A stretch of DNA of 56,424 nt from Candidatus Caldarchaeum subterraneum (GTDB taxonomy: Archaea; Thermoproteota; Nitrososphaeria_A; Caldarchaeales; Caldarchaeaceae), in NCBI GenBank assembly GCA_937934305.1, contig CALHAG010000005.1:1-56424 (forward strand). Direction: 5' to 3'. Shown here in pieces: positions 9,228 to 18,393 of the stretch. Position numbers and translations under genes: made by a program. The notes beneath the pieces are model-generated. The model worked only from the letters and a program-made list of their open reading frames with translations, was not told the origin of the DNA and did no database searches. Every line of letters begins with the position of its first letter. Positions within the stretch are counted from its first letter, which is position 1.

Positions 9228-9631
9228 AAACAATGGGAAATCTTCTTTTCGACGCATCCTCCCTAGTATCTTTGTTAAAACTTAGGAATCTAAAACCACT
9301 CAACCAAAACCATATACAGTGGTTAACTGTCTACGAAGTTGCCAACGCATTGTGGAAAGAGACATTCTTGATAGGCAGCATAAGCGCTGATGAGGCGCGT
9401 AAAATCATAGAGGTTCTGAGAGGTATTATGGATGTTGTCAACGTGCTGGGCCCACATTCTCATGAACGCGAAATCCTTGAGACAGCGGGTAAACTGGGGA
9501 TTACAGCCTATGATGCGTCATACATCGCTTTGGCTAAGGTTAATGGATTATCCCTGGTTACGGAGGACGCTGAGTTGAGGGATAAAGCGAGAAGAATGAT
9601 TAAGGTGTTTAGTGTAAGCGAAATATTGTAA
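9224..9631 (+). CDS. vapC: VapC-type PIN-domain toxin ribonuclease
   Basis: The 135-residue protein has the PIN acidic residues: Asp in LLFDASSLV (about residue 10), Glu in TVYEVANALWKE (about 38), Asp in ITAYDASYIALAK (about 98) and Asp in LVTEDAEL. PIN toxins cut RNA, usually tRNA or rRNA, when released from the antitoxin. The GTG at 9224 overlaps the antitoxin stop; an ATG at 9233 (MGNLLFDAS) is an equally good start. Its 3' end overlaps the convergent chaperone-like gene by 23 nt. Confidence 0.9.
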   Translation: MKTMGNLLFDASSLVSLLKLRNLKPLNQNHIQWLTVYEVANALWKETFLIGSISADEARKIIEVLRGIMDVVNVLGPHSHEREILETAGKLGITAYDASYIALAKVNGLSLVTEDAELRDKARRMIKVFSVSEIL

Positions 9632-10148
9632 CCTGAAATTTTTTCGCAAGATCTTGCACATCCTCTTTGATTATGTTTGCTAGGGTTGTTAGTGTTTTGG
9701 CTGCTGTTTGGTTGGGTGGTTTGGCGAGGCGCAGTGTTGGGAGGAGATGTGTGTTCAGGAATCTGGTTAGGAGACGCCAGAGTCTATCGGCTTCTCTCTC
9801 GTCTGTCAACTGCTTCACGTAGGCATCTATTGCGAGACGTGCCGCGAAAGCGGCCATGGTCAACAGACTGTCTGCCGTCTCAGGGACCTCGTAACCAGCC
9901 TGTGTCATGAAAGCCATAACATGTTGTCGCAGCTGGTTTCTAGACGCTGGCGATAGGTCGGTTCTAACCGCTGAGGCCGAGAGTGTTCCAATGTATTTAG
10001 CCAGCTCTTCGTCTGACCGGGGGACCTCCACCCCAACGGCCTCCAAAAACTCTGCAACCTCTACGGGAACCTCTTCGCCGCTGGAAATGCATCGGAGCAT
10101 AACGTATATGGAGACATAGAGGTTGGCTCGTTGGAAGGCGTCGTCCAT
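9609..10148 (-). CDS. TorD/DmsD-like molybdoenzyme chaperone
   Basis: The 179-residue all-helical protein (MDDAFQRANLYVSIYVMLRC...) has no catalytic motif. Its length, helix content and position directly behind the catalytic molybdoenzyme gene (5 bp gap) match the TorD family of cytoplasmic chaperones that guard Tat-exported molybdoproteins during cofactor insertion. I chose the ATG at 10148, just after the upstream stop at 10154; longer starts would run into that gene. The family assignment rests on context and general character, with sequence similarity not verified. Confidence 0.6.
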   Translation of the reverse strand: MDDAFQRANLYVSIYVMLRCISSGEEVPVEVAEFLEAVGVEVPRSDEELAKYIGTLSASAVRTDLSPASRNQLRQHVMAFMTQAGYEVPETADSLLTMAAFAARLAIDAYVKQLTDEREADRLWRLLTRFLNTHLLPTLRLAKPPNQTAAKTLTTLANIIKEDVQDLAKKFQVTIFRLH

Positions 10149-10153
10149 GTCTT

Positions 10154-13100
10154 TCACCAGACCACGCGATGTGGCTGGATTCCTCGGACGCGGCCTGTTT
10201 TCACGACTTTGACAGGGTTGCTGTAGTATGATTGTCCAGAGCCGAGCCACGATAACATGGGCCAGTTGTCGAGGGACGGGTCGCCTAACTCAACCGGGTT
10301 GGGTGAGACACCGTTGAACCGCCACTCGTCCACCGCGAGACCTTTCTCAAAGTATTCAGCGGGCCTGTGAGTGAAAAGTATCTTTTTAGCGATAGGTGGT
10401 AGGTGTTTTACGGGGTTGACGGCTGTCTCCGGTATCTCCACTTTATCGGGAAGGGTTGCAGCAATTTCCCCGCCGTTTTTGAGAGTGAAGTAACTGGGTT
10501 TAACGACCAAGGTTTCAGCCCATCTTCCCATTCCATAAGGCACTGCGACCACACCCTTAGCAATTGAGGCGGTGACAACCACCGGGGCTTCAATACTTCC
10601 CTCCGGGCTCTCAACCAATACAACATCGCCTGTCTTCACTCCAAGCATAGCCACGTCCGCCCTGTTGACCAGAACAAAGTTCTCGGGAAGAATCGATTTA
10701 ATCCAGTAGTAGTTGCCGCTTCGATGCTTCGTGTAAAGCGGGCCTGATTCGAAGACGAGTTTCAGCGGATACTGCGACTGTGGGTAAAGCTCTTCAAGAG
10801 GTGTTCCGGCGAAGCTTAGCGACTTTAATCCTCCGACCGGGGCGTAGGTGGCCGGCTCCACGTATGCAGGGCCTCCCCAAAACTTCTTTCCCGTGATGCT
10901 GTTACGTGTTTTCGCCAGCTTCTCATTCCACAGCAACAGAACACCTGTACCGGGCACGCTTCTCTTCGAGAAGCCTTTTTCGTTGAAAGAGTCCTCGTAT
11001 CTTGTGAAGACACCGCCTCTGGCCAGGCAATAGGCCGCTGCCTGCCACTCGTCCTCTGGGAGAATGTCCTTGAACTTGGCTATTGGATAGTTTTGCTCGA
11101 CGAACCTAACATCTTCGACGGGAATCTCCTTGGGGAGGATTCCTCTGTCTTTGGCGCTTGTTCCGCCGTTTGCGAAGACTCGTAGAATGTAGTCCCAGAA
11201 GCTGTGAAGCGGGAACCATTTTCCGTCATATTTTTTATCCTTGACCCCTGGGATGCCTTTTTCCCCGAACCCGGGTGCTTTTAGTGCTTTGCCAACGTCG
11301 ATGAAGAACTCCCACATAGATGCGTAACGCGGTTTGCCGTCGGGTGAATCGTTTATCCTCTGTGTAAGAGGCATGATTGCCGGCGACCTCCATGCCTCGG
11401 CTATGTACCTGCCCATGCCTCCGCTGTAGAGAAACTGGACACCGTTTGTACCTGTCTCGAGGTATGTTGTGTCTGGGACAAGGTAGTCGGCGTAGAGATA
11501 GGTCTCGTTGATGGTGGTTGTTATGCCGATGAAGAGAGGCAGCTTCTTGGTGTCGCGTAGCACTTCCGCGAACTTCAGTCCTTTGTTCGCCGAGAGCACT
11601 GGGTTGGCGAAGTAGAGTATGAGAGCCATGATTGGGTAGGGGTATGCAAGGTCTATTCCTGCGAAGAGCTCTGTGTAGCTCTCCTCGGGGCTGAACGGAT
11701 ACCACGGCCTCTTAGCCGGATACGGGTTCTCATCCGACTTCACCTTTCTGTAATACATTATGGTTTTTTCGTACTCGGCTCTGTGTCTATCGATTGGCGG
11801 CCCCCAGCTTATCGGCTCGCCGAAACCGCTTGCCGACAAGTTGTAGAGATAGCTGTTGTATGAAGTGAGGGATGGCCGTGCCAGCAGCCCACCCATCCTG
11901 TGGAAGTTTCCCACTAGGATGTCGAGGCTCCTAATGGCCCAGACGGTGTATTCTCCGTTTGGATGCTGGGCAACCCCCCTGTGGATGTAGGTAGCCGCCC
12001 GTGGGGCAGCCTCCCCAAAATCCCTCGCCATCTCCTGTATAGTCTGAACAGGTATCCCGCATATGCGCGACCATTCCTCAACTGTTTTGCTGAAGACTGT
12101 CTCCTTGAACACGGTGAATACTGTTTTGACCGTTACCTCCTCGCCTGAGGCGAGTTTGACCTTTCCAGTGAACTCGAGGTCGGCCCTGTCAACAGAGTCA
12201 TATGGGATAATCTCTTCACCGGCTTTGACAAGTGGTTTGTTGTCGCCGCCGATGCCGAGCATCGTGTCTGTAAGATGTGAGCCGTAAAGGCTGTGGTTCT
12301 CCTCCATGACCACGAGCCATGTGGCGTTGCTGTGGTAGGGGTAGCCGAGCTTCTCGGCGGCTTTCTTAGACGGAGCCTCGAGGAACGCCATGTTTATCCA
12401 CCCGTTCTTTATCAGGAGCTGAGCTACCGCAAGGGCCCATGCGGCGTCCGTTCCAGGTTTAACAGGCACCCAGACGATGTTTTTCCGGGCCGCTGTTCTA
12501 GGGGCCAGGGGGTTGATGTAGTATATCTTTAATCCGTTTTCCGCGGCTTTCTCGATGAGGGCTCCCTGCCCTGTCGCACCTGGGTGAATCCTGCCCATGG
12601 CTGCGCCTGCCATGAAAATAACTTTCGAACCCATGAAGTCGGGGTTGATGTCATAGTAACCTGACCATAGGTAGTTTCCGGTGTAGAATGCGAGCTGACA
12701 CGCTGATGTGTGTCTCATCCAGTTAACGCTACCAAAAGCTTTGATGAACCTGTTTGTGAAGGTGTCGGCGTTGTCCTGTCCACGGCCTCTCATGTATACA
12801 AGCATGTTGGCTTTTGTTCCGAGGTCGGGGTTTTCGGGGTCGATCAGCACATCCTCCAGCCTAAGCCCCTTCTCACCCAAAATCTTGCTCCATTTCTCCT
12901 TGAAGCTTGTGAGAAGCGCCTCAAACTCTTCCTTTGTTACTTTTTTGTCGGCAGCCTTTGCCACGAGCTCGTCCACATCTTTCTTAAGAGAAGATAGTAT
13001 ATCGGATGGGTTATCGAACCCTGCGTCCCGGAGAAGGCCGTAGACAAATATCTGCCGAATCCCTGGCAGCCTCTCACCCGTCTCTTCGATAACTCCTCCG

Positions 13101-13600
13101 TCGACCACTTCCTTGACAAGCTGCTCCCATGAGATCTCCTTCCATTTTCCGCTGCCCCTCGGCCCAGCTCGTTTCAATGGCCTCGTTATCCTGTACGGGT
13201 CGTAGACATAGTGTATACCGTCTTGGCCTCTTGCGCAGAGAGTTCCCGTCACAGTCAGAGAGTCTGTTACAGGTGTTTGGTAGGTGAGCTCGCTGAAGCG
13301 GTTGAGCTGATGGTCTGGCGAGATGGCCCGGTTGTATGGGTGGTAGGGGTTGCCCTCTATCCTCTCCACCACCTCCACTCCATCGACCGTCGCTACTCTG
13401 ACCCTGATGCCGCATCTGACGTTGCATCCTAGGCAGCTGGAGTAGACGTATCTCACGCCTGCTCCGCGAAGCCGGTCAGGGCTGTAGAGCTGGGTCGTTG
13501 GCCTAATGGTTTTTTCTACTGTTCCCCAGTAACCCGCTAAGAAGACACCCGTCGACGCCGCCGCCAACACGCCCTTTACCGCTGTTCTCCTACTCACCAA
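10154..13600 (-). CDS. Tat-exported molybdopterin oxidoreductase catalytic subunit, TtrA-like
   Basis: This 1148-residue DMSO-reductase-family enzyme starts with a Tat signal (SRRTAVKGVLAAASTGVFL). The [4Fe-4S] site is C56-x2-C59-x3-C63 and C122 (CLGCNVRC, LCARGQDG). HTSACQLAFYTG near residue 297 places Cys301 where the Mo ligand is expected, as in thiosulfate, polysulfide, tetrathionate and arsenate reductases rather than in nitrate or DMSO reductases. With an NrfD membrane subunit and a four-cluster ferredoxin upstream in the order B-C-A, tetrathionate reductase is the best analogue; another sulfur oxyanion or arsenate remains possible. It overlaps the membrane-subunit gene by 11 nt. Confidence 0.82.
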   Translation of the reverse strand: MVSRRTAVKGVLAAASTGVFLAGYWGTVEKTIRPTTQLYSPDRLRGAGVRYVYSSCLGCNVRCGIRVRVATVDGVEVVERIEGNPYHPYNRAISPDHQLNRFSELTYQTPVTDSLTVTGTLCARGQDGIHYVYDPYRITRPLKRAGPRGSGKWKEISWEQLVKEVVDGGVIEETGERLPGIRQIFVYGLLRDAGFDNPSDILSSLKKDVDELVAKAADKKVTKEEFEALLTSFKEKWSKILGEKGLRLEDVLIDPENPDLGTKANMLVYMRGRGQDNADTFTNRFIKAFGSVNWMRHTSACQLAFYTGNYLWSGYYDINPDFMGSKVIFMAGAAMGRIHPGATGQGALIEKAAENGLKIYYINPLAPRTAARKNIVWVPVKPGTDAAWALAVAQLLIKNGWINMAFLEAPSKKAAEKLGYPYHSNATWLVVMEENHSLYGSHLTDTMLGIGGDNKPLVKAGEEIIPYDSVDRADLEFTGKVKLASGEEVTVKTVFTVFKETVFSKTVEEWSRICGIPVQTIQEMARDFGEAAPRAATYIHRGVAQHPNGEYTVWAIRSLDILVGNFHRMGGLLARPSLTSYNSYLYNLSASGFGEPISWGPPIDRHRAEYEKTIMYYRKVKSDENPYPAKRPWYPFSPEESYTELFAGIDLAYPYPIMALILYFANPVLSANKGLKFAEVLRDTKKLPLFIGITTTINETYLYADYLVPDTTYLETGTNGVQFLYSGGMGRYIAEAWRSPAIMPLTQRINDSPDGKPRYASMWEFFIDVGKALKAPGFGEKGIPGVKDKKYDGKWFPLHSFWDYILRVFANGGTSAKDRGILPKEIPVEDVRFVEQNYPIAKFKDILPEDEWQAAAYCLARGGVFTRYEDSFNEKGFSKRSVPGTGVLLLWNEKLAKTRNSITGKKFWGGPAYVEPATYAPVGGLKSLSFAGTPLEELYPQSQYPLKLVFESGPLYTKHRSGNYYWIKSILPENFVLVNRADVAMLGVKTGDVVLVESPEGSIEAPVVVTASIAKGVVAVPYGMGRWAETLVVKPSYFTLKNGGEIAATLPDKVEIPETAVNPVKHLPPIAKKILFTHRPAEYFEKGLAVDEWRFNGVSPNPVELGDPSLDNWPMLSWLGSGQSYYSNPVKVVKTGRVRGIQPHRVVW

Positions 13601-14699
13601 CTTCCCTCACCTCCAGAGGAAACAGTATCGAGAGAAATAGGAATAGGGCGACGCCGGCTGCCACAGGGGCCAGCGTCTCAAGCCACCAGAGTCCATGCAG
13701 CTCGGCTTCGAAGAAAGCGAGACCGGTTTTCGAGATGAGCTGGGCGTTTATCAGGATGTTCCACTTGTTGGCAAACGTACCCGCAAGAGCGACTACCGAC
13801 ACAGCCAAGCTTGTCAACGGATAGCGTATGGAAGCCAGCGAGAGAAGAAAGCTTAGAAGCATCACTATTATCACTATGTACATCAGCGTGTGGAGCGGCG
13901 CCGTCATCTCCGCGAACGATGGAGACCAGAATCCCCAGACAGCTAACTGCAGTCCTGTAAGAGCAGCCACCGAGATAGAGCCGGCCGCGTGTATCTTCAG
14001 CACGGGCACGACGACGTCTCTCTCTAGCTTTCTTCCCCGCCAGAAAAAGTAGAAGAGAAGGAATAGGGCTGTAGCAACCACGAATGTGTCGGCGAAGTAT
14101 ACGACGGGGAGAAGGCTCCAGTTTCTCCAGACGGGGTTCCATGTCTGCGCAAGAAGCATGGAGGCAGGGTATATGCCCCACATCACAAGTGGTACCAGCA
14201 TGGCTACGGCAACCACCTTAGCAACCTTCTCAGCAACGGCGTACCTCTCTTTAGTAGTCACACCAATTGAGAAAACTCTGTAAAAAGCGGCTCTGAGACC
14301 TTTCGCACTGATTGAGGCTTGATACGAGTAGTAGGAGAATGTTGAGACGGCGAAGACCAGGGCAAGGATTAGTGCAGCGACCCATGCTATCCCTTGGATG
14401 GCTATCAACGAAATACCGGGGTTCTGGGCGGTTGCAGCTATGTGCGGGTTGCCGAAAATAAGCCACGCTCTCTGTGGGGACCTGAGGTCCGCCAGAGGCC
14501 CCAGCAATACGACGGCGAAGAACCCTATGCCCATCATCGTCATCAGCGGAATGGCTTTTCTCAGCGAACCGGATAGGTATGCGAGGGATGTTAGGATGAG
14601 TAGGTCGGCTCCCGATATGAGCAGTGTGTAGGTGAAGAGCACGGGATGCCAGAGAAGAGGCTCAGCAGCCTCATTAGGGAAATAGTATTCCAGCACCAT
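13590..14699 (-). CDS. NrfD-type membrane subunit (TtrC-like)
   Basis: The 369-residue protein has about nine hydrophobic helices and the NrfD/PsrC character: quinol-binding membrane anchor without haem ligands. Features include LLGPLADLRSPQRAW, where Asp-Leu-Arg-x-Pro is typical of NrfD proteins. It would pass electrons between the quinone pool and the extracytoplasmic Fe-S and molybdenum subunits. It starts 2 bp after the ferredoxin subunit and overlaps the catalytic gene, so the three are translationally coupled. Confidence 0.85.
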   Translation of the reverse strand: MVLEYYFPNEAAEPLLWHPVLFTYTLLISGADLLILTSLAYLSGSLRKAIPLMTMMGIGFFAVVLLGPLADLRSPQRAWLIFGNPHIAATAQNPGISLIAIQGIAWVAALILALVFAVSTFSYYSYQASISAKGLRAAFYRVFSIGVTTKERYAVAEKVAKVVAVAMLVPLVMWGIYPASMLLAQTWNPVWRNWSLLPVVYFADTFVVATALFLLFYFFWRGRKLERDVVVPVLKIHAAGSISVAALTGLQLAVWGFWSPSFAEMTAPLHTLMYIVIIVMLLSFLLSLASIRYPLTSLAVSVVALAGTFANKWNILINAQLISKTGLAFFEAELHGLWWLETLAPVAAGVALFLFLSILFPLEVREVGE

Positions 14700-14701
14700 G
14701 G

Positions 14702-15346
14702 CTACCTGTTCACCTCGCTCGGTAAATCAAGATAGAAAATCATGGGCTTTGCCCCTGTCTCGGGCTTGAGGACCTGAGTCGGCCTACTGTTGATTATTCT
14801 CGTCAGCTCGTTATCCTCTGTAAGGGGTCCGAAGACACGGGCCCCTGTTGGACACGCCTCTACGCATGCGGGCAACAACCCCTCGGCCAGCCTGTGGCTG
14901 CAAAACGTGCATTTGTCGGCCACACCTTTGACAGGATTGATGAAACGTGCTCCATATGGACATGCCTTGACGCACGCTCCGCATCCGATGCAGAGGTTGT
15001 CGTTGACGAGCACGAGGCCGTCTTGTGTGATGAAGGTCGCTTTGGTTGGACACGGTGGGACGCATGGAGGGTCGTCGCAGTGGTTGCACTGCTTGGGGAT
15101 AAATATCCGGGTGCCGTCAGGCTTCTCCAAATGCTCAATCCATGTCCTAAAGAAGTCGAGGGGCACATTATTCTCAGCCGAGCACGCCACCACACAAGCC
15201 ATGCAGCCGTAACACTTCTCAACATCCATCAACATCGCATACCGTTTTCCTTGCTCACCAGTCGCTGACACGGTGAACACCGGCGCTGATAGCAAAAGGC
15301 AGCCGGCAACACCCTTTATGAAATCGCGTCGAGACTGCTCGATCAC
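14702..15346 (-). CDS. Four-cluster [4Fe-4S] ferredoxin subunit with Tat signal (TtrB-like)
   Basis: The 214-residue protein starts with a twin-arginine leader (SRRDFIKGVAGCLLLSAP). Sixteen cluster cysteines are arranged in four groups: CYGCMACVVAC, CNHCDDPPCVPPC, CIGCGACVKAC and CTFCSHRLAEGLLPACVEAC. This is the electron-transfer subunit of DMSO-reductase-type complexes (DmsB/NrfC/TtrB). Having its own Tat signal is usual when the complex faces outside. It is the first gene of the operon, and its promoter lies in the A/T-rich 15347-15434 gap. Confidence 0.9.
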   Translation of the reverse strand: MIEQSRRDFIKGVAGCLLLSAPVFTVSATGEQGKRYAMLMDVEKCYGCMACVVACSAENNVPLDFFRTWIEHLEKPDGTRIFIPKQCNHCDDPPCVPPCPTKATFITQDGLVLVNDNLCIGCGACVKACPYGARFINPVKGVADKCTFCSHRLAEGLLPACVEACPTGARVFGPLTEDNELTRIINSRPTQVLKPETGAKPMIFYLDLPSEVNR

Positions 15347-15434
15347 GGATGATATGCATAAACTCGTGTAGATAACAGTGTCTGTACAGGTATGTACTTT
15401 TGTGTGATAGGCATTTACAATATTGTTAATAATC

Positions 15435-15863
15435 CTATCGCTTGGGTTTCTTGACCTCCCCGGTTACAAGTAGGTCGAGAGGGGCTCCATTCACGACGGT
15501 GACCTTGTATCTCACGCCGGGGAGGTCTCCCATGGATTTGCCCATTGAGCCGCCGATGCCCTCGACGATTACTTCGTCGTGTTCGTCTACGACGTTTAGG
15601 GCTCCGTCGCCTGGGAGGAACGCGGTTATGACTTTGCTGTTTTTGATGAGCTGGACGCGGACACATTTTCGGACAGCTGAGTTGGGCTGACGAGACTCGA
15701 TACCCACCTTCTGTATCACGATGCCACGGGCCATAGGCGCCCCCTCGAGAGGGTCTGTCTTCTCCTTGAGGTTGAGCATTCTTATGCGGTAATCTCGCTT
15801 CGCCCACCTAAACCTGTTCCTAACCTTCTTGAGATGTCTCGCAGCGAATTCTCCGTTACCCAT
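15435..15863 (-). CDS. rps12: 30S ribosomal protein S12 (uS12), archaeal type
   Basis: The 142-residue protein has the conserved decoding-centre segments [20 protein letters not shown] and [22 protein letters not shown] with the archaeal/eukaryal extension at the N terminus. The stretch PNSAVRK surrounds the site equivalent to the streptomycin-resistance positions. In many archaea the gene sits beside rpoA/rps7/EF-1A genes; here it stands alone between the molybdoenzyme operon and moaA. Identification is firm. Confidence 0.97.
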   Translation of the reverse strand: MGNGEFAARHLKKVRNRFRWAKRDYRIRMLNLKEKTDPLEGAPMARGIVIQKVGIESRQPNSAVRKCVRVQLIKNSKVITAFLPGDGALNVVDEHDEVIVEGIGGSMGKSMGDLPGVRYKVTVVNGAPLDLLVTGEVKKPKR

Positions 15864-15911
15864 CCCGGTCTCCGAAAAACAGCTGCAAGCCGGTGTTTAA
15901 TAAGGTTGAGC

Positions 15912-16907
15912 CTATCCGCCGATAGTGTGCATCGGCCTCACATGAGGCACAAACCCCTTAGCTTTGATAAGTGTCTCGACGCCGGCGAACTTTTTCCTAA
16001 AACTTTCCCTGATAAAGAGAGCTATCTCCTCGTCCGAGGCCCCGCCGCGCAGAAGCTTCTTCACATCATACTCGTCTCTGCTGAAGAGACAGGGCACGAT
16101 TTTTCCATCGGCTGTGAGCCTTATCCGGTCGCAGTCACCGCAGAAAGGCTTGGTCATGCTCGTGATGACGGCGACGTTTCCATCAGCTCCGTCGGCGTAT
16201 TCGTAAACCACTGCAGTGCTTCCGGGTTCACGCGGCAGCTCAACCAACCTATACTTCTCACGTATCTTCTCAATTATCTCGGAGCCGGGAACAAGCCGTG
16301 AAACATCCCAGAGATGTCTACCGTCGAACGGCATGTATTCTATGAACCTGATGGAGAATCCTGACTGGCGGCTGAGCTCCACGAAGTCGAGTATCTCGTC
16401 GTCGTTGCAGCCACGGGTCACGACGCAGTTTATCTTGACAGGGTGTAGTCCAATCTTCTTCGCCTCTCTAAGCCCGTCCAACACCTTCGAGAAAACATCC
16501 TTCCGTCCAACTATTTCTTCGAAACGTTCGGGCTTGAGGCTGTGGAGGCTTACTGTGACGCTTTGGAGTCCTGCTTCTTTGAGCTGCGCCGCCTTTTCCG
16601 CCAGAAAGTAGCCGTTGGTTGTCATCGAGACTGTCTCGACGCCCGGTATGCTGCTGATGAGCTTCACGCCTTTCTCCAAGTCACGTCTCATCAGAGGCTC
16701 GCCCCCGCTCAGCCGAACCTTGGTAACATTCATGCTTACGAGGATTCTGACAACACGCGCCATCTCCTCATAAGTAAGTATCTCTTTGTGAGGTATCCAG
16801 ATGGGGTGGAGCGGCATGCAGAAATCGCATCGAAAGTTGCATCTATCCGTGACCGAGAGACGGAGCTTCCTCGCCACCCTACCGAACCCGTCTACCAGCG
16901 GCTCCAA
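15912..16907 (-). CDS. moaA: GTP 3',8-cyclase MoaA (molybdenum cofactor biosynthesis)
   Basis: The 331-residue radical SAM enzyme makes the pyranopterin precursor from GTP. The N-terminal SAM cluster is CNFRCDFC (CxxxCxxC, near residues 22-29), the second [4Fe-4S] site includes KPFCGDCDRIRLTADG and a later Cys (VPCLFS), and the protein ends in Gly-Gly (MHTIGG), which is required in known MoaA. Translation appears to start at a TTG at 16907. It supplies cofactor for the two molybdoenzymes in this window (10154-13600 and 51132-53411), although it is not in an operon with them. Confidence 0.96.
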   Translation of the reverse strand: MEPLVDGFGRVARKLRLSVTDRCNFRCDFCMPLHPIWIPHKEILTYEEMARVVRILVSMNVTKVRLSGGEPLMRRDLEKGVKLISSIPGVETVSMTTNGYFLAEKAAQLKEAGLQSVTVSLHSLKPERFEEIVGRKDVFSKVLDGLREAKKIGLHPVKINCVVTRGCNDDEILDFVELSRQSGFSIRFIEYMPFDGRHLWDVSRLVPGSEIIEKIREKYRLVELPREPGSTAVVYEYADGADGNVAVITSMTKPFCGDCDRIRLTADGKIVPCLFSRDEYDVKKLLRGGASDEEIALFIRESFRKKFAGVETLIKAKGFVPHVRPMHTIGG

Positions 16908-16964
16908 ACTAACAAAGACATGTTATGCGACATTATAAAGAGGTTTTTGATACACCTGGCTGAG

Positions 16965-18332
16965 TTATTTGACAGCTTGCATCGCATGCCTGTAAACATG
17001 CGCGATTGCGCCGAAAAGCATTACTATGACGCCGAGGTTGAAGAGAGCGAGGTTTTTGAGACCGTCAAGATAGTTTTGGAAGGCGACGAGAGAGAGTATG
17101 CCTATGGCTGCGAGAACGCCCATGATTATCCGGACAGCCCACGGGTAGGGGAGCTGGAAGGTTATGGGCCTTGTTCTTACAGGGGGTTTCTGTGGACGCG
17201 CTGATGGGGGTGGCGCGATGAATTTGTAGCTTATGATGAAGGATGCGGCGACGAGGAAGGCTAGCAGCGGATAGAAGATCAGTGGCTCGATGTATACGGC
17301 TGTGAAGGCGTCGACCCGTGGCGTGGTGTAGAAGCCCCAGACGGTTGTCACAATTATGAGGACTATGGAAGATATTCCCGCGGCCGTGAAGAAGGGCCTC
17401 TCTTTCCAGCTAAGCTTCTTGGAGCGGTCGACGAAAGGCACTAAGAGGAAAAAGAGGATGAACAGTAAGGGGAGGAAAGCCCCTGCCGTAAACCTCTCGA
17501 GCCCCGTCCTCAGAAACGCGTAGATGCCGGTGAGATACCATTCAGGCACCTCCACTATGCCACGTGTCGGGTCATACTTTATCCCGAGGTCGACTGGATA
17601 AAGCCCACCCGCTATCAAAATCGCGCCTATGACACCTGCGACGACCGGCGGGTCGAATACGAGGTTACGTGGGAAATGGACGAGGGCTAGAAGCAGCATA
17701 ACCATGGGGAGGATGAAGACATGTAGAGCGTAGAACCTGATAATGAGGTCGTAGAGGCCGCCGCCGAGGAGAAGAGGCGCCAGCTGTTCCCCAAGGAAGG
17801 GAGCGGAGTTTGTGAGACCGACGGCGATGTTGACCGCGAGCATCGCTCTCTGGTTGAGTATGAGGTCGTATCCCGTGAAAGCCTCGATTACGGTCACTGT
17901 TCCAAGGATTACACCGGTCACCCAAATCACCTCGTTCTTGACCTTGAACCTTCCGCTGAAGTATTGGTAGAAGAGGTGGGCGATGGCGAGGAAGACCATC
18001 GCGTTTGAGGCGTGGTAGTGGATGTTTCGGATGAAGAAGCCGAAGGCTATCTCCTCCTGAATCTGTTTTACACTGTTGTAGGCTTGTGTTACGTCGGGCC
18101 GGTAGTATAACATGAGAAGCGCCCCAGTTACTCCGAGGAGTAGGAAAACTATTCCAGTCAAGGTGCCGAGGTATCCGAAGGGGCTAACTGTTACACGGGG
18201 TATTTGGAACCTGAAGGTGACAATCGGTGTTCTCTCAAGCCTCTCCACAAGCCATTTTACAAACTCGTCAAACACACGGCCCAGCGGCCCTGCCTCACTC
18301 TTCTGCTGAGACATCAGCACTACGAGCGCCAT
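16965..18332 (-). CDS. Cytochrome b (b6-like) of a Rieske/cytochrome b complex
   Basis: The 455-residue protein carries two bis-His haem pairs: IHYHASNAMVFLAIAH (spacing of 13 residues) and LHVFILPMVMLLLALVH (spacing of 14, as in b6-type proteins). The quinol-site PEWY motif is present (EVPEWYLTGIYAFLR). About ten or more TM helices continue past the b6/subunit IV-like part, with a Pro-rich cytoplasmic loop PPPSARPQKPPV near residue 378. A TATA box (TATATAT, about 18338-18344) lies 26 nt from an internal ATG at 18314 (MSQQKSEAG), so the true start may be 18314. No Rieske protein or cytochrome c gene adjoins it. Confidence 0.9.
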   Translation of the reverse strand: MALVVLMSQQKSEAGPLGRVFDEFVKWLVERLERTPIVTFRFQIPRVTVSPFGYLGTLTGIVFLLLGVTGALLMLYYRPDVTQAYNSVKQIQEEIAFGFFIRNIHYHASNAMVFLAIAHLFYQYFSGRFKVKNEVIWVTGVILGTVTVIEAFTGYDLILNQRAMLAVNIAVGLTNSAPFLGEQLAPLLLGGGLYDLIIRFYALHVFILPMVMLLLALVHFPRNLVFDPPVVAGVIGAILIAGGLYPVDLGIKYDPTRGIVEVPEWYLTGIYAFLRTGLERFTAGAFLPLLFILFFLLVPFVDRSKKLSWKERPFFTAAGISSIVLIIVTTVWGFYTTPRVDAFTAVYIEPLIFYPLLAFLVAASFIISYKFIAPPPSARPQKPPVRTRPITFQLPYPWAVRIIMGVLAAIGILSLVAFQNYLDGLKNLALFNLGVIVMLFGAIAHVYRHAMQAVK

Positions 18333-18393
18333 CTCGATATATAAGAGTAAATCCAGATCACCTTAGAGCCACAAAGTTAAATAACAAAATCCT

